A DNA stretch of 64,000 nucleotides, from NCBI RefSeq assembly GCF_003970865.1, contig NZ_RXLZ01000011.1:1-64000 (forward strand), read 5' to 3'. Under the pieces are notes generated by a model, which saw nothing but the letters and a program-made list of their open reading frames with translations, did no database searches and was not told the DNA's origin. The position numbers were made by a program, and so were the translations under genes. Shown here one piece after another: positions 1-8,381 of this stretch (the stretch's first letter is position 1; every line of letters begins with the position of its first letter). This DNA comes from Stenotrophomonas maltophilia. Its GTDB lineage: Bacteria; Pseudomonadota; Gammaproteobacteria; Xanthomonadales; Xanthomonadaceae.

Positions 1-20
1 TTTTGTCCCCTCTTTCCCAG

Positions 21-84
21 TTTTTTTTTTTTTTTTTTGTTTACTGAAGCTGAAGACGGTATCAGAGGTCTTTGTTTTTTTTTT
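21..84. repeat. Two poly-T tracts at the window edge
   Basis: An uninterrupted run of 18 T lies at 21-38 and a second run of 10 T at 75-84. Such tracts are unusual in a genome this GC-rich. They sit at the start of a lower-GC segment reaching to about 800, which fits foreign DNA. No protein is called across them. Runs of this length are prone to slippage and to sequencing error, so the exact count is uncertain. Confidence 0.6.
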
Positions 85-269
85 CAACGGGGAGCCGGGA
101 TACGGGTTAGGGGTCCGGCCTGTGGGCCAGGAGTTGTGTATAAGCAAACGATTACTATATTGTTTAGTTCTGCGTCTGGCGCATTCTTTTCGAGCTTGCG
201 CGATAAGTCTCCCGTCCAGGATGATGGGCGAAATGTTAATCCGTCCGAAATTATAAACATCAAGGATAA

Positions 270-803
270 GTGATGCTGGTTGTGTCTGAAAACCTAAAAG
301 GTATTGCTAAGTCCTTTGATGTTTGTCCGGGCAGTCTTGTTGAGGAGTTTTCCTTGAAGATATTGCTCGACAGGACGGTTAGGCGAATGCGGGATGACGC
401 CTTGGAGTCTTCCCCGGTGCGTTATGGCTCTAGGTATAATCCCGATGACTTTTTCTTTCCGGAAGAGCAGATTCATGATTCCCTAATGCTGCTGCCAGGT
501 CAGAATTGTCTTGCTTGCTCGCAGCATGAGTACTTCATGCCCCCTGGCTATTTCGGTCTCGTGCAAACTAAGGGGAGTCTAGCGCGTCTATTCGTCACTG
601 CCACCGCGAACGACGGGCAGGTGGAGCCAGGGTATAAAGGAAAGATAACTCTGGAATTGTCGAATCTTGCGAAATTTGCTGTTAGCATTCCGAGTGGTAG
701 CGAAGTTGCGCAGATGTTTGTCTTTCGGTGTAGCAGTAACTCAATTGTCCCCTACAATGGCCGCTATCAGAACGCGCAGGGTCCGACGGTGGCTTCCTTC
801 TAG
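270..803 (+). CDS. dCTP deaminase / dUTPase-superfamily protein (Dcd-like)
   Basis: A 177-residue protein that reads like the Dcd/dUTPase trimeric fold, which deaminates dCTP or hydrolyses dUTP in nucleotide metabolism. Family-like motifs appear in order: GSLARL (about 105-110), then VEPGYKGKITLELSN (about 117-131) holding the Glu expected in the active site, then the tail YNGRYQNAQGPTVAS, matching the C-terminal YNxR...YxNQxG pattern of Dcd. The start is GTG at 270 or the adjacent ATG at 273. The gene is more AT-rich than the chromosome and lies upstream of a type I restriction system. Dcd-like proteins are known antiphage factors in some islands, but the extra N-terminal domain seen in several of those is absent, so a defence role is only inferred from location. 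A phage-type nucleotide enzyme is the alternative. Confidence 0.65.
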   Translation: MMLVVSENLKGIAKSFDVCPGSLVEEFSLKILLDRTVRRMRDDALESSPVRYGSRYNPDDFFFPEEQIHDSLMLLPGQNCLACSQHEYFMPPGYFGLVQTKGSLARLFVTATANDGQVEPGYKGKITLELSNLAKFAVSIPSGSEVAQMFVFRCSSNSIVPYNGRYQNAQGPTVASF

Positions 804-1279
804 CAGGTTGGGGCATAGGAGGCGCTTAAGTTGTGATTGATGTAGTGACCTAGCACCGCTGGCGTCTCAAAAGGTTGGTGGTTGACCGGCTTCAATTTCG
901 CATGCGGGCAGCTCGGTCCAAGTGAGTCTGTGAATCTCAGTGCGACCAGGTATGAGGCGAGCTAACTTGTTGGGGCTTACGCATCCACCGCAAGTTGGGA
1001 GAAATAGGCTGCGGACGGGCTCGCAGGACGGAAGTATTGGGTATGTGCTCTGCATAAAGCGCTGCTAACTAGGGTTGGTCCAAGGCGAAAGCTCTTCACG
1101 AATGAGGCCAGACTCGGGTGGCATGAATCCCAACAACTCCTCCTGTGGCGTCTGCGAGTAGACTTGCCGCATTTGGTGGAAGAACTCCATTGAATCGCCT
1201 ATCCGACGGTGACATTGCCTGGCATCTTGGAGTTGGAAGACATTGAACCCTGTAATATTGATCCCGGTACAGATTTGCC
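804..1279. other. Intergenic region before hsdM, no clear gene
   Basis: This 476-base gap has no convincing reading frame on either strand; the short frames present lack ribosome binding sites and recognisable motifs. It presumably holds the promoter of the hsdMSR operon, but no convincing -35/-10 pair was found. No tRNA, terminator or palindromic repeat was seen. Confidence 0.5.
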
Positions 1280-2737
1280 ATGTTTGAACAGACTTTCAAG
1301 AACATCGACGACATCCTGCATAAGGACGCTGGCTGCACGAGTGAGCTCGATTACACCGAGCAGTCCTCTTGGCTATTGTTCCTGAAGTACCTCGATGCAC
1401 TCGAAGCCGACAAGGCGAGCGAAGCCGCGCTTGAAGGCAAGCCTTACCGCTACATCATCGAACAGGCCTACCGCTGGGAAAGTTGGGCGGCGCCCAAGGG
1501 CGTCGACGGCAAGCTTGATCACGACGTGGCGCTCACCGGCGACGATCTATGTGAGTTCGTTAATGCCGAGCTCTTCCCGTATCTCGCTGGCTTCAAACAG
1601 CGTGCAAGCGGCCCCAACACCATCGAGTACAAGATCGGTGAGGTCTTCGGCGAGATCAAGAACAAGATCCAGAGCGGCTACAGCCTTCGCGACGTGATCG
1701 AGCACGTCGACGAGCTGCGCTTCGGCGCCCAGGCTGAGAAGCACGAGCTCTCGCACCTCTACGAAGTCAAGATCAAGAACATGGGCAACGCCGGCCGCAA
1801 CGGTGGCGAGTACTACACGCCCCGTCCGCTCATCCGGGCCATGATCAAGGTGATCAAGCCCCGGATCGGTGAGCGCATCTACGACGGCGCCTGCGGCTCG
1901 GCCGGCTTCTTGTGCGAAGCTTTTGAGTACCTCTCTAACCAGGCGTGCCTGACCACGGCCGATCTCAGCACCCTGCAGACGAGCACATTTTACGGCAAGG
2001 AGAAGAAGAGCTTAGCGTACGTGATCGCGATCATGAATATGATCCTGCACGGCATCGAAGCCCCAAACGTCATCCACGCCAACACGCTGGCGGAAAATAT
2101 CGCCGACATCCAAGACAAGGATCGCTTCGACATCATCTTGGCCAACCCTCCCTTCGGGGGTAAGGAGCGCAAGGAGGTCCAGCAGAACTTCCCCATCAAG
2201 ACCGGCGAAACCGCTTTCCTCTTTCTGCAGCATTTCATCAAGATGCTGAAAGCTGGGGGGCGGGCTGCGATCGTCATCAAGAATACTTTCCTGTCGAACG
2301 CCGACAACGCCTCGATCAGCATTCGCAGGCTGCTGCTGGAGAGCTGCAACCTGCACACGGTGCTCGACTGCCCCGGCGGCACCTTCCTAGGCGCTGGCGT
2401 GAAGACCATCGTGCTGTTCTTCGAAAAAGGCGCCAAGACCCAGGGCGTCTGGTACTACCAGCTCGACCCGGGTCGCAGCCTAGGCAAGACCACGGCGCTG
2501 AACGACGCCGACTTGGTGGAGTTCGTCGAGCTGCAGAAAACCTTTGCCGACTCGCCGAAGAGCTGGATGCTGGACGCAGCCAGCATCGACACCACAACCT
2601 ACGACCTGTCGGTCAAGAACCCAAATGGTGGGGAAGTGATCACGCTGCGCACTCCGCAGGATATCCTCGACGAGATCGTTGCGCTCGATACCGAGAGTGC
2701 CGAGGCTCTGGCCAAGATACGGGCTTTGGTGGCGTGA
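1280..2737 (+). CDS. hsdM: Type I restriction-modification system methyltransferase subunit HsdM
   Basis: This 485-residue protein is the N6-adenine methyltransferase subunit of a type I restriction-modification complex; it uses S-adenosylmethionine and is also needed for cleavage. An HsdM-type helical N-terminal domain (about 1-150) precedes the catalytic domain. GGEYYTPRPLIRAMI (about 175-189) is the usual entry to that domain. DGACGSAGFL (about 202-211) is the SAM-binding motif I, and NPPFGG (about 288-293) is the catalytic N/D-P-P-Y/F motif IV. The gene is the first of a tightly packed operon, overlapping hsdS by 4 bases. Length and motifs look intact, so an active enzyme is expected. Confidence 0.95.
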   Translation: MFEQTFKNIDDILHKDAGCTSELDYTEQSSWLLFLKYLDALEADKASEAALEGKPYRYIIEQAYRWESWAAPKGVDGKLDHDVALTGDDLCEFVNAELFPYLAGFKQRASGPNTIEYKIGEVFGEIKNKIQSGYSLRDVIEHVDELRFGAQAEKHELSHLYEVKIKNMGNAGRNGGEYYTPRPLIRAMIKVIKPRIGERIYDGACGSAGFLCEAFEYLSNQACLTTADLSTLQTSTFYGKEKKSLAYVIAIMNMILHGIEAPNVIHANTLAENIADIQDKDRFDIILANPPFGGKERKEVQQNFPIKTGETAFLFLQHFIKMLKAGGRAAIVIKNTFLSNADNASISIRRLLLESCNLHTVLDCPGGTFLGAGVKTIVLFFEKGAKTQGVWYYQLDPGRSLGKTTALNDADLVEFVELQKTFADSPKSWMLDAASIDTTTYDLSVKNPNGGEVITLRTPQDILDEIVALDTESAEALAKIRALVA

Positions 2738-3897
2738 TGGAGTGCTGGCATTTCAAGCCTTTCGAAGAGTGCCTTGAGCCTGTTGTCTATACGACGAAGG
2801 TTCAGCGCAAGGAATTTTTGGCCGATGGCACGTACCCGATCGTCTCGCAGGAAGATGGGCTCGTGAACGGCTTCTGGAACAACGCAGCGGACCTGTTCCG
2901 ATTAGATCATCCAGTCGTGGTATTCGGTGATCACACGCGGACACTCAAATTCATCGACTTTGACTTCGTTCTTGGCGCTGATGGCGTCAAGGTTCTAAAG
3001 CCCAAGCCGTTTCTACATCCTCGGTACTTCTACTACCAACTCCACACCGCGAAACTGGATTCACTTGGTTATGCGAGGCACTACCGCCTTCTGAAAGAGC
3101 ATCTGGTTAGCTACCCAGCCCTTTCCGAGCAGCGCCGTATCGTCGCCATCCTCGACGGGGCCTTCGAGGCCATTGCCACGGCCAAGGTCAACACCGAGAA
3201 AAGCCTTCTGAACGCGCGGGAGGTTTTTGAGAGTAAGCTGTATGCGCTACTCAGTCATGATGTAGCAGCTTGGCCCAAAAAGTCGTTGCGGGAGGTCGCG
3301 CTAGACTTCGGTCGTGGCAAGTCCAAGCATCGTCCCCGTAACGATCCGAAACTATACGGAGGGCCATACCCGTTCATTCAGACCGGTGACGTGCGAGGTG
3401 CCGAGCACCTGATCACCGAGTACACGCAGAGCTACAGTGAAGTGGGGCTGACTCAAAGCAAGCTTTGGCCGAAAGGCACGCTGTGCATCACTATCGCGGC
3501 CAACATCGCGGAAACCGGCGTTTTGAACTTCGATGCATGCTTCCCCGACAGCATCATTGGTGTCGTCGTGGATGAGAGGCAGACAAGTAGTAAGTATCTT
3601 GAGTACATGCTGCAGACGGTCAAAGCCCGTCTTAAAGCTAAAGGCAAGGGCAGCGCCCAAGACAACATCAATCTGGCGACGTTTGAGGACGAGCGGTTTC
3701 CGTTTCCAGATCTCGACACTCAAGCGCGTGTCGTCAGCCTGCTAGACAACCTGTCTTCTAGGGTCCAGGAGTTTGAGGAGCTGTGCAGTCTAAAACTCAT
3801 CGCCCTAGATGAGCTCAAAAGGTCCCTGCTACACCAAGCCTTCTCCGGGCTCCTGACAGGCAAGTCAACTGACCAGCAACTGGAAGCGGTCCCATGA
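2734..3897 (+). CDS. hsdS: Type I restriction-modification system specificity subunit HsdS
   Basis: A 387-residue DNA-recognition subunit that would set the bipartite target sequence for both methylation and cleavage. It has the usual two-half design. The first target-recognition domain (about 1-125) is followed by a conserved spacer helix region with LSEQRRIVAILDGAFEAI. The second (about 180-325) is followed by a similar spacer starting DTQARVVSLLDNL and ending with an SLLHQAFSGLLTGK-type C-terminus. The start is GTG at 2734, overlapping the hsdM stop codon, with an ATG immediately after as an alternative. The stop overlaps hsdR in an ATGA. The recognition sequence cannot be read from the protein. 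Confidence 0.92.
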   Translation: MMECWHFKPFEECLEPVVYTTKVQRKEFLADGTYPIVSQEDGLVNGFWNNAADLFRLDHPVVVFGDHTRTLKFIDFDFVLGADGVKVLKPKPFLHPRYFYYQLHTAKLDSLGYARHYRLLKEHLVSYPALSEQRRIVAILDGAFEAIATAKVNTEKSLLNAREVFESKLYALLSHDVAAWPKKSLREVALDFGRGKSKHRPRNDPKLYGGPYPFIQTGDVRGAEHLITEYTQSYSEVGLTQSKLWPKGTLCITIAANIAETGVLNFDACFPDSIIGVVVDERQTSSKYLEYMLQTVKARLKAKGKGSAQDNINLATFEDERFPFPDLDTQARVVSLLDNLSSRVQEFEELCSLKLIALDELKRSLLHQAFSGLLTGKSTDQQLEAVP

Positions 3898-6230
3898 ACG
3901 AAGCTGAAACCCGCGCTGAACACATTGACCCTGCCCTCAAGGCGGCCGGTTGGGGAGTGGTGGAATGCAGCCGGATCCGCCGGGAGGTCATCGCACCTGG
4001 CCGACTGCAGGGGAAGGGCCAGCGCGGCAAGGCTGAAATTGCCGACTACGTGCTTATCTACCGAAACACTAAGCTCGCGGTCATCGAGGCCAAGGCCTGG
4101 GACAAGCCAGCCACCGAGGGCTTGGCGCAGGCCAAGCAGTACGCCCGGAAGCTGGCGGTGCGCTTCACCTACGCCACTAATGGCCAAGCCATCTACGGCG
4201 TGGACATGGCCACGGGTGAGGAGGGAGATGTCGCCGCCTACCCGAGCCCCGACGAACTCTGGGCCCAGACCTTTGCGGAATCCAACACTTGGCGCGACCG
4301 CTTCGCCGCCGTGCCCTTCGAGGATAAGGGGGGCGCCTGGGAGAGTCGGTACTACCAGGAGATCGCGGTCCGGCGGGTGCTCGAAGCCATCGCTGAGGGT
4401 CGCGAGCGCATCCTGCTGACCCTGGCCACCGGAACCGGCAAGACGGCGATTGCCTTCCAGATCGCCTGGAAGCTGTACCAGAGTCGCTGGAACATCGCAG
4501 ACTGGAAAGGGCAGGGCGAATCCTCGCGGCGGCCGCGCATCCTGATATTGGCTGATAGGAACATCCTCGCCGACCAGGCTTACAACGCCTTCTCGGCCTT
4601 CCCGGACGATGCCCTCGTGCGCATCGCACCCGACGAGATCAAGAAGAAGGGCCGAGTGCCCAAGAATGGCAGCGTCTTCTTCACGATCTTCCAGACCTTC
4701 ATGAGCGGCGCGCCCAAGGATGGGCAGCCTTCGCCCTACTTCGGCGAATATCCGCCGGACTTCTTCGACTTCATCGTCATCGACGAGTGCCACCGTGGCG
4801 GGGCCAACGACGAAGGTCAGTGGCACGCGATCCTGAGCTACTTTGCGCCGGCTGTGCAGCTCGGCCTCACGGCCACGCCCAAGCGGCGGGGCAACACGGA
4901 TACCTATGCTTACTTCGGTGAGCCGGTCTACACCTACTCGCTGAAGGACGGCATTAACGATGGCTACTTGACCCCCTTTAAGGTCAAGCAGATCGCCACT
5001 ACGATCGACGACTACACCTATGCCCCCGACGACGCCGTGGTCGAGGGCGAGGTCGTGCCCGGCAAGCGCTACGTCGAAGGTGACTTCAACCGCGCGATCA
5101 TCATCCCCGAGCGCGAGGAGTACCGTGTCAAGCTGTTCATGGGGATGATCGAGCAGAGCGAGAAGACCATCGTCTTCTGCGCCACCCAGCCGCACGCGCT
5201 GATGGTGCGCGATCTGATCAACCAAGTGAAGGCGAGCAAAGACCCTGATTACTGCGTGCGCGTGACGGCCGCCGACGGTGCGCGGGGCGAGCAGGCGCTA
5301 CGCGACTTCCAAGACAACGAGAAGACGGTCCCGACGATCCTGACGACCTCACAGAAGCTCTCGACCGGCGTGGATGCGCGCAACGTGCGCAACATCGTAT
5401 TGATGCGGCCCATCAATTCGATGATCGAATTTAAGCAGATCATCGGCCGCGGCACACGCCTATATGATGGCAAAAACCACTTTACGATCTATGACTTCGT
5501 AAAGGCGCACCACCATTTCAGCGACCCGGAGTGGGACGGCGAGCCGCAGGAGCCGGAATCGCCAAGGCGGCCCCGCCCGCCGCGAGAGCCGGAGCGCACC
5601 CCGGGGTCACTGCCGATGGGTGATCCAGAGCCGCCGCAGCAGAAGCTCAAAGTTAAGCTGGCTGATGGCAAGGCTCGAACCATTCAAAGCATGTCGGCAA
5701 CGACATTCTGGAGCGCTGACGGGCGGCCGATGTCGGCCGCGCAGTTCCTCGAAGCTCTATTCGGCACCCTACCGGATTTCTTCAACGACGAGGACGAGCT
5801 GCGCCGGATCTGGAGCGCGCCCGAGACCCGCAAAAAGCTGCTGGCCGACCTTGCCGAGCGGGGATTCGGCAAGGAGCCGCTGGCCGAGATGCAGAAGGCC
5901 ATCGAGGCCGATAAGAGCGATCTCTTTGACGTGTTGGCCTATGTGGCCTACGCGCGCGATCCGCTCACACGCGAGGCGCGGGCGGAAACGGCGCGCCTCG
6001 CTGGAGTGGGCCGGTTCACTGATAAACAGCAAGCTTTCATCGATTTCGTGCTCGCGCAGTATGTCAAGCAGGGCGTGGACGAGCTTGACGCGGAGAAATT
6101 GTCACCGCTGCTGCGGCTTCGGTACAGGGCGCTAAATGACGCCTTTGCAGATCTTGGCGAGCCAGAGCTGGTGCGACGGGTTTTTGTGGACTTCCAGCGG
6201 CATCTGTATGAATCGCCCAGGCTTCCCTAG
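3894..6230 (+). CDS. hsdR: Type I restriction endonuclease subunit HsdR (EcoEI-like)
   Basis: This 778-residue motor-nuclease subunit translocates and cuts unmodified DNA. The N-terminal nuclease domain holds VIEAKAWDKP near 63-72, with the E-x-K of the PD-(D/E)xK fold. The superfamily 2 helicase core follows: Walker A ATGTGKTAIAF (about 178-188), the DECH box (about 296) and LTATPKRR (about 324-331). QIIGRGTRLYDGKNHFTIYD marks the last helicase motifs. The C-terminal part, after a proline-rich linker (about 545-585), resembles the EcoEI_R_C domain. It overlaps hsdS by 4 bases, giving the order M-S-R instead of the R-M-S order of classical enteric systems. No truncation or frameshift is seen. 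Confidence 0.93.
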   Translation: MNEAETRAEHIDPALKAAGWGVVECSRIRREVIAPGRLQGKGQRGKAEIADYVLIYRNTKLAVIEAKAWDKPATEGLAQAKQYARKLAVRFTYATNGQAIYGVDMATGEEGDVAAYPSPDELWAQTFAESNTWRDRFAAVPFEDKGGAWESRYYQEIAVRRVLEAIAEGRERILLTLATGTGKTAIAFQIAWKLYQSRWNIADWKGQGESSRRPRILILADRNILADQAYNAFSAFPDDALVRIAPDEIKKKGRVPKNGSVFFTIFQTFMSGAPKDGQPSPYFGEYPPDFFDFIVIDECHRGGANDEGQWHAILSYFAPAVQLGLTATPKRRGNTDTYAYFGEPVYTYSLKDGINDGYLTPFKVKQIATTIDDYTYAPDDAVVEGEVVPGKRYVEGDFNRAIIIPEREEYRVKLFMGMIEQSEKTIVFCATQPHALMVRDLINQVKASKDPDYCVRVTAADGARGEQALRDFQDNEKTVPTILTTSQKLSTGVDARNVRNIVLMRPINSMIEFKQIIGRGTRLYDGKNHFTIYDFVKAHHHFSDPEWDGEPQEPESPRRPRPPREPERTPGSLPMGDPEPPQQKLKVKLADGKARTIQSMSATTFWSADGRPMSAAQFLEALFGTLPDFFNDEDELRRIWSAPETRKKLLADLAERGFGKEPLAEMQKAIEADKSDLFDVLAYVAYARDPLTREARAETARLAGVGRFTDKQQAFIDFVLAQYVKQGVDELDAEKLSPLLRLRYRALNDAFADLGEPELVRRVFVDFQRHLYESPRLP

Positions 6231-6549
6231 AGACCCGGCAGCCATAAGCCATAGGTTAGTCGGTATGGGCTTCAGCGATGGAGTGACCGCTTAGATAAGG
6301 AGTGTCCGCATCCTCATCCGCGTCTGGGGCTGGCGGGATGGAGCTGTCTGCAAGCCGAGGCTTACTTGGCGCTTACCGCCAGTCGGGACAGTCTCGGTTA
6401 GACCCCGGAACGGCCCGATGGACACTTGCCAGGCGAGCTCGGTGTGCCGTTCCTATGGCGACGGTCCATGCCGGTCCGCTCGGCCGGAGTCGGATTCATC
6501 CGATCAGTTGCGAGTCGATTTGTGCTCCAGTTGGGGTCACTAGGCTGGG
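6231..6549. repeat. Right edge of the island; 6399-6549 is repeated at 11232-11380
   Basis: No gene is visible here. From 6399 (TAGACCCCGG) to 6549 the sequence is related to 11232-11380: both begin with TAGACCCCGG, share ACGGTCCATGCCGGTCC in the middle, and end with GGCTGGG directly before a tRNA-Thr 3' fragment. Two unlinked copies that stop at the same tRNA position are best read as the right end of the same kind of integrative element, present once with cargo (here) and once as a scar. Confidence 0.55.
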
Positions 6550-6594
6550 TTCGTAATGCGTAGGTCGCAGGTTCGACTCCTGTTTCCGGCACCA
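6550..6594 (+). other. 3' fragment of tRNA-Thr(CGU), candidate attachment site 1
   Basis: The sequence runs from inside the anticodon loop (TTCGTAATGCG) through the variable region, the T-arm (GCAGGTTCGACTCCTG) and the acceptor end TTCCGGCACCA. The 5' half is missing, so this is not a working tRNA. It is the kind of fragment left when an element inserts into a tRNA gene. The thrW (CGU) gene is a known island target in enteric bacteria. Confidence 0.8.
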
Positions 6595-6603
6595 GTTGCA
6601 ATG

Positions 6604-6632
6604 AAAAGCCCCGGCCTTGGTCGGGGCTTTTT
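6604..6632 (+). terminator. tRNA-Thr terminator, copy 1
   Basis: Stem AGCCCCG / CGGGGCT with loop GCCTTGGT followed by five T. It lies 10 bases after the CCA end. It is the natural terminator of the tRNA gene and is repeated with every complete fragment copy. Confidence 0.85.
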
Positions 6633-6641
6633 GTGCTTTGG

Positions 6642-6701
6642 TAGCGCCGGGCCATGCCCGGCGGAATGCCGGCCCCAGTAGTGCCAGCCCATGGCTGGCA
6701 G
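6642..6701. repeat. SMAG-type GTAG palindromes (two)
   Basis: GTAGCGCCGGGCCATGCCCG begins near 6642 and GTAGTGCCAGCCCATGGCTG begins at 6678. Both have the GTAG head and a GC-rich stem typical of the short palindromic repeats of S. maltophilia. They separate the tRNA terminator from the Rhs leader. Confidence 0.7.
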
Positions 6702-6799
6702 CCCCTAATTTCCGAATCTCGCGGCCAGCCCGGCTTCCCAGGCGCTTAGCGCCGCGCCCTGTTCCCGATCTGGAAACCGCACCCGGCCATTCCTGTGCT

Positions 6800-7801
6800 A
6801 TGAATACCCAGCCTTGCTTCAAGGCTCTTTCAGGGATTGGAAGGATGCGCAGGTTCGGGGGAACTGCAGGCGGTGTGTCGACCCGCTTCAGAGGATTTGA
6901 GGATCGAGTTCGGAAGCTGGGGGCATTGGGCGCCTGGCTGTGCTGCGTGCTGCTCGTTGGCCTTGGCGTGTCGCCAGGCGCAATCGCCCAGACGACGGTC
7001 ACTTATATCCACACGGATGCCTTGGGCTCGGTTGTGGCTGAGAGCGATGCCAACGGCAACGTGATCAAGCGCTATGACTACGAGCCTTACGGTGCTGTGG
7101 TCGGTGGTCAGGTCACGGATGGCCCGGGGTACACCGGGCATGTGAGTGACTCGGCGACCGGACTGAGTTACATGCAGCAGCGGTACATGGATCCGCAGTT
7201 GGGTGTGTTCCTGTCGGTGGATCCGGTCACGGCGTATGAGCAGCCTGTGGGGCAGTTCAATCGGTATCGGTATGCGAACGGGAATCCGTACAAATTCACA
7301 GATCCGGATGGACGCAACCCGACCATCCTTGTACCGGTTGTAATCGGTCCGCTTGTAGTTGCGACGGTCTACTATCTGGGTACGACGCCTGAGCAACGTC
7401 AGCAGGCAGGGCAAGCGATAGATCGAGGCATAAAAAGGCTTTTCCAAAGAAATGAAGCTGCAGATTCAACGGGCGATGCTGGCACGTTTGCACAGCCTGG
7501 TGATGCAGATAGTTCCGAAGGCTGCATCTATTGCGTAGACGGATCCAAGACCCAGTCCGGCAAAGATTACATCGGATCAACGGATGACATGGGGCGGAGG
7601 CAGCGCGATACTTCCGACGGAAGGGATCGAAGTGGCGCTGAGAGAATTGGAAGCTATTCCAAAGGTGACAGGACGGGTCGTCAGAACCAAGAGCAGCAGG
7701 CTATAAATGATCGAGGTGGCAAAGAAAATTTGGATAACAAGCGAAATGAGGTAGCTCCCTCTCGATGGGAGGAGCGAGATATCAGGCCACCAGAGAGGTA
7801 G
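6800..7801 (+). CDS. Cassette A: short exported Rhs-core protein with GIY-YIG-like nuclease tip
   Basis: A 333-residue protein. A basic stretch and a hydrophobic segment (WLCCVLLVGLGVSPGAIAQ, about 46-64) form a likely signal peptide. A mini Rhs core follows from IHTDALGS to NPYKFTDPDGR (about 70-172), the usual end of the conserved core. The tip starts with a hydrophobic segment (about 173-192) and ends with a domain bearing CIYCV, GKDYIGS and a basic helix, then REQ-like NQEQQAI and NLDNKRNEV. This order (IY, YIG, Arg, Glu) fits a GIY-YIG nuclease. The start is uncertain: ATG 6800 has no clear ribosome site, while ATG 6845 has AGGGA about 8 bases upstream. The immunity-like gene follows after 7 bases. 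Confidence 0.7.
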   Translation: MNTQPCFKALSGIGRMRRFGGTAGGVSTRFRGFEDRVRKLGALGAWLCCVLLVGLGVSPGAIAQTTVTYIHTDALGSVVAESDANGNVIKRYDYEPYGAVVGGQVTDGPGYTGHVSDSATGLSYMQQRYMDPQLGVFLSVDPVTAYEQPVGQFNRYRYANGNPYKFTDPDGRNPTILVPVVIGPLVVATVYYLGTTPEQRQQAGQAIDRGIKRLFQRNEAADSTGDAGTFAQPGDADSSEGCIYCVDGSKTQSGKDYIGSTDDMGRRQRDTSDGRDRSGAERIGSYSKGDRTGRQNQEQQAINDRGGKENLDNKRNEVAPSRWEERDIRPPER

Positions 7802-7808
7802 TGTCTAA

Positions 7809-8123
7809 GTGATCAATGAACGCCCCATTCCGGATGCAGCTTTCGAGGATGAGAATGCAGTAGAGATGCTGCGTGTCTGGATTGCAGCAAAAGGGCTGCA
7901 TTGTTCCATGAAGGTTGGAATGTATCGGGAGCAGTTTGAAGTGCCTGAGGAGAGAGCCTGGGGAAGAATTTTGGCAGATGTTGCACGGCATCTGGCGAAT
8001 GCGCTGGAAACCGGGTACGGTGCTGATGCCCACGCCTCCCTTCGTGAGATACAGGAGTGCTTCAATAATGAGCTTGGCAAGAATTCACCTGCAATCAAAG
8101 GTGGTTTCATCGATCGTCATTGA
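7809..8123 (+). CDS. DUF5076-like protein, probable immunity protein of cassette A
   Basis: A 104-residue protein without signal peptide or membrane segment. It begins at GTG 7809, seven bases after the toxin gene, so the two are probably translated together. The opening INERPIP and the stretch EMLRVWIAAKGLHCSMKVG resemble the small DUF5076 family as remembered; this needs a profile check. Position right after a toxin-like tip and before the next tRNA fragment is the classical place for an immunity gene, and a cytoplasmic protein suits a DNA-cutting toxin. The role is inferred from context. Confidence 0.6.
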   Translation: MINERPIPDAAFEDENAVEMLRVWIAAKGLHCSMKVGMYREQFEVPEERAWGRILADVARHLANALETGYGADAHASLREIQECFNNELGKNSPAIKGGFIDRH

Positions 8124-8138
8124 GTGATGGTCGTGGCA

Positions 8139-8175
8139 GCGTAGGTCGCAGGTTCGACTCCTGTTTCCGGCACCA
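8139..8175 (+). other. 3' fragment of tRNA-Thr(CGU), candidate attachment site 2
   Basis: It starts with GCGTAGGTCGCAGG and ends TTCCGGCACCA, so it is slightly shorter on its 5' side than copies 1 and 4, lacking TTCGTAAT. It lies 16 bases after the immunity gene of cassette A and opens cassette B. Confidence 0.8.
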
Positions 8176-8184
8176 GTTGTAATG

Positions 8185-8215
8185 AAAAGCCCCGGCCTTG
8201 GTCGGGGCTTTTTTT
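8185..8215 (+). terminator. tRNA-Thr terminator, copy 2
   Basis: Same hairpin as after copy 1 (AGCCCCG / CGGGGCT), here followed by seven T. It would also stop readthrough from cassette A into cassette B, so each cassette needs its own promoter. Confidence 0.85.
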
Positions 8216-8223
8216 GTGCTCCG

Positions 8224-8276
8224 GTAGTGCCGGCCGCTGGCCGGCAGCTCCAGTAGTGCCAGCCCATGGCTGGCAG
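8224..8276. repeat. SMAG-type GTAG palindromes (two)
   Basis: GTAGTGCCGGCCGCTGGCCG starts at 8224 and GTAGTGCCAGCCCATGGCTG at 8253. The first is the canonical form also found around many chromosomal genes in this window. The second is the variant shared by the three complete cassettes. Confidence 0.8.
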
Positions 8277-8381
8277 CCCCCACTTTCCGAATCTCGCAGC
8301 CTACTCGCCCGCCGGCTTCCTAGGCGCTTAGCGCCGCGCCCTGTTCCCGATCTGGAAACCGCACCCGGCCATTCCTGTGCT

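Noticed and set aside
37-273. A 78-codon frame starting inside the poly-T tract
   Set aside because: The start is a TTG within the T run, there is no ribosome site, and the product has no recognisable motif.
3720-5225. Long open frame on the minus strand opposite hsdS and hsdR
   Set aside because: It is a codon-bias shadow: the product has no motifs, while the plus strand holds clear type I restriction proteins.
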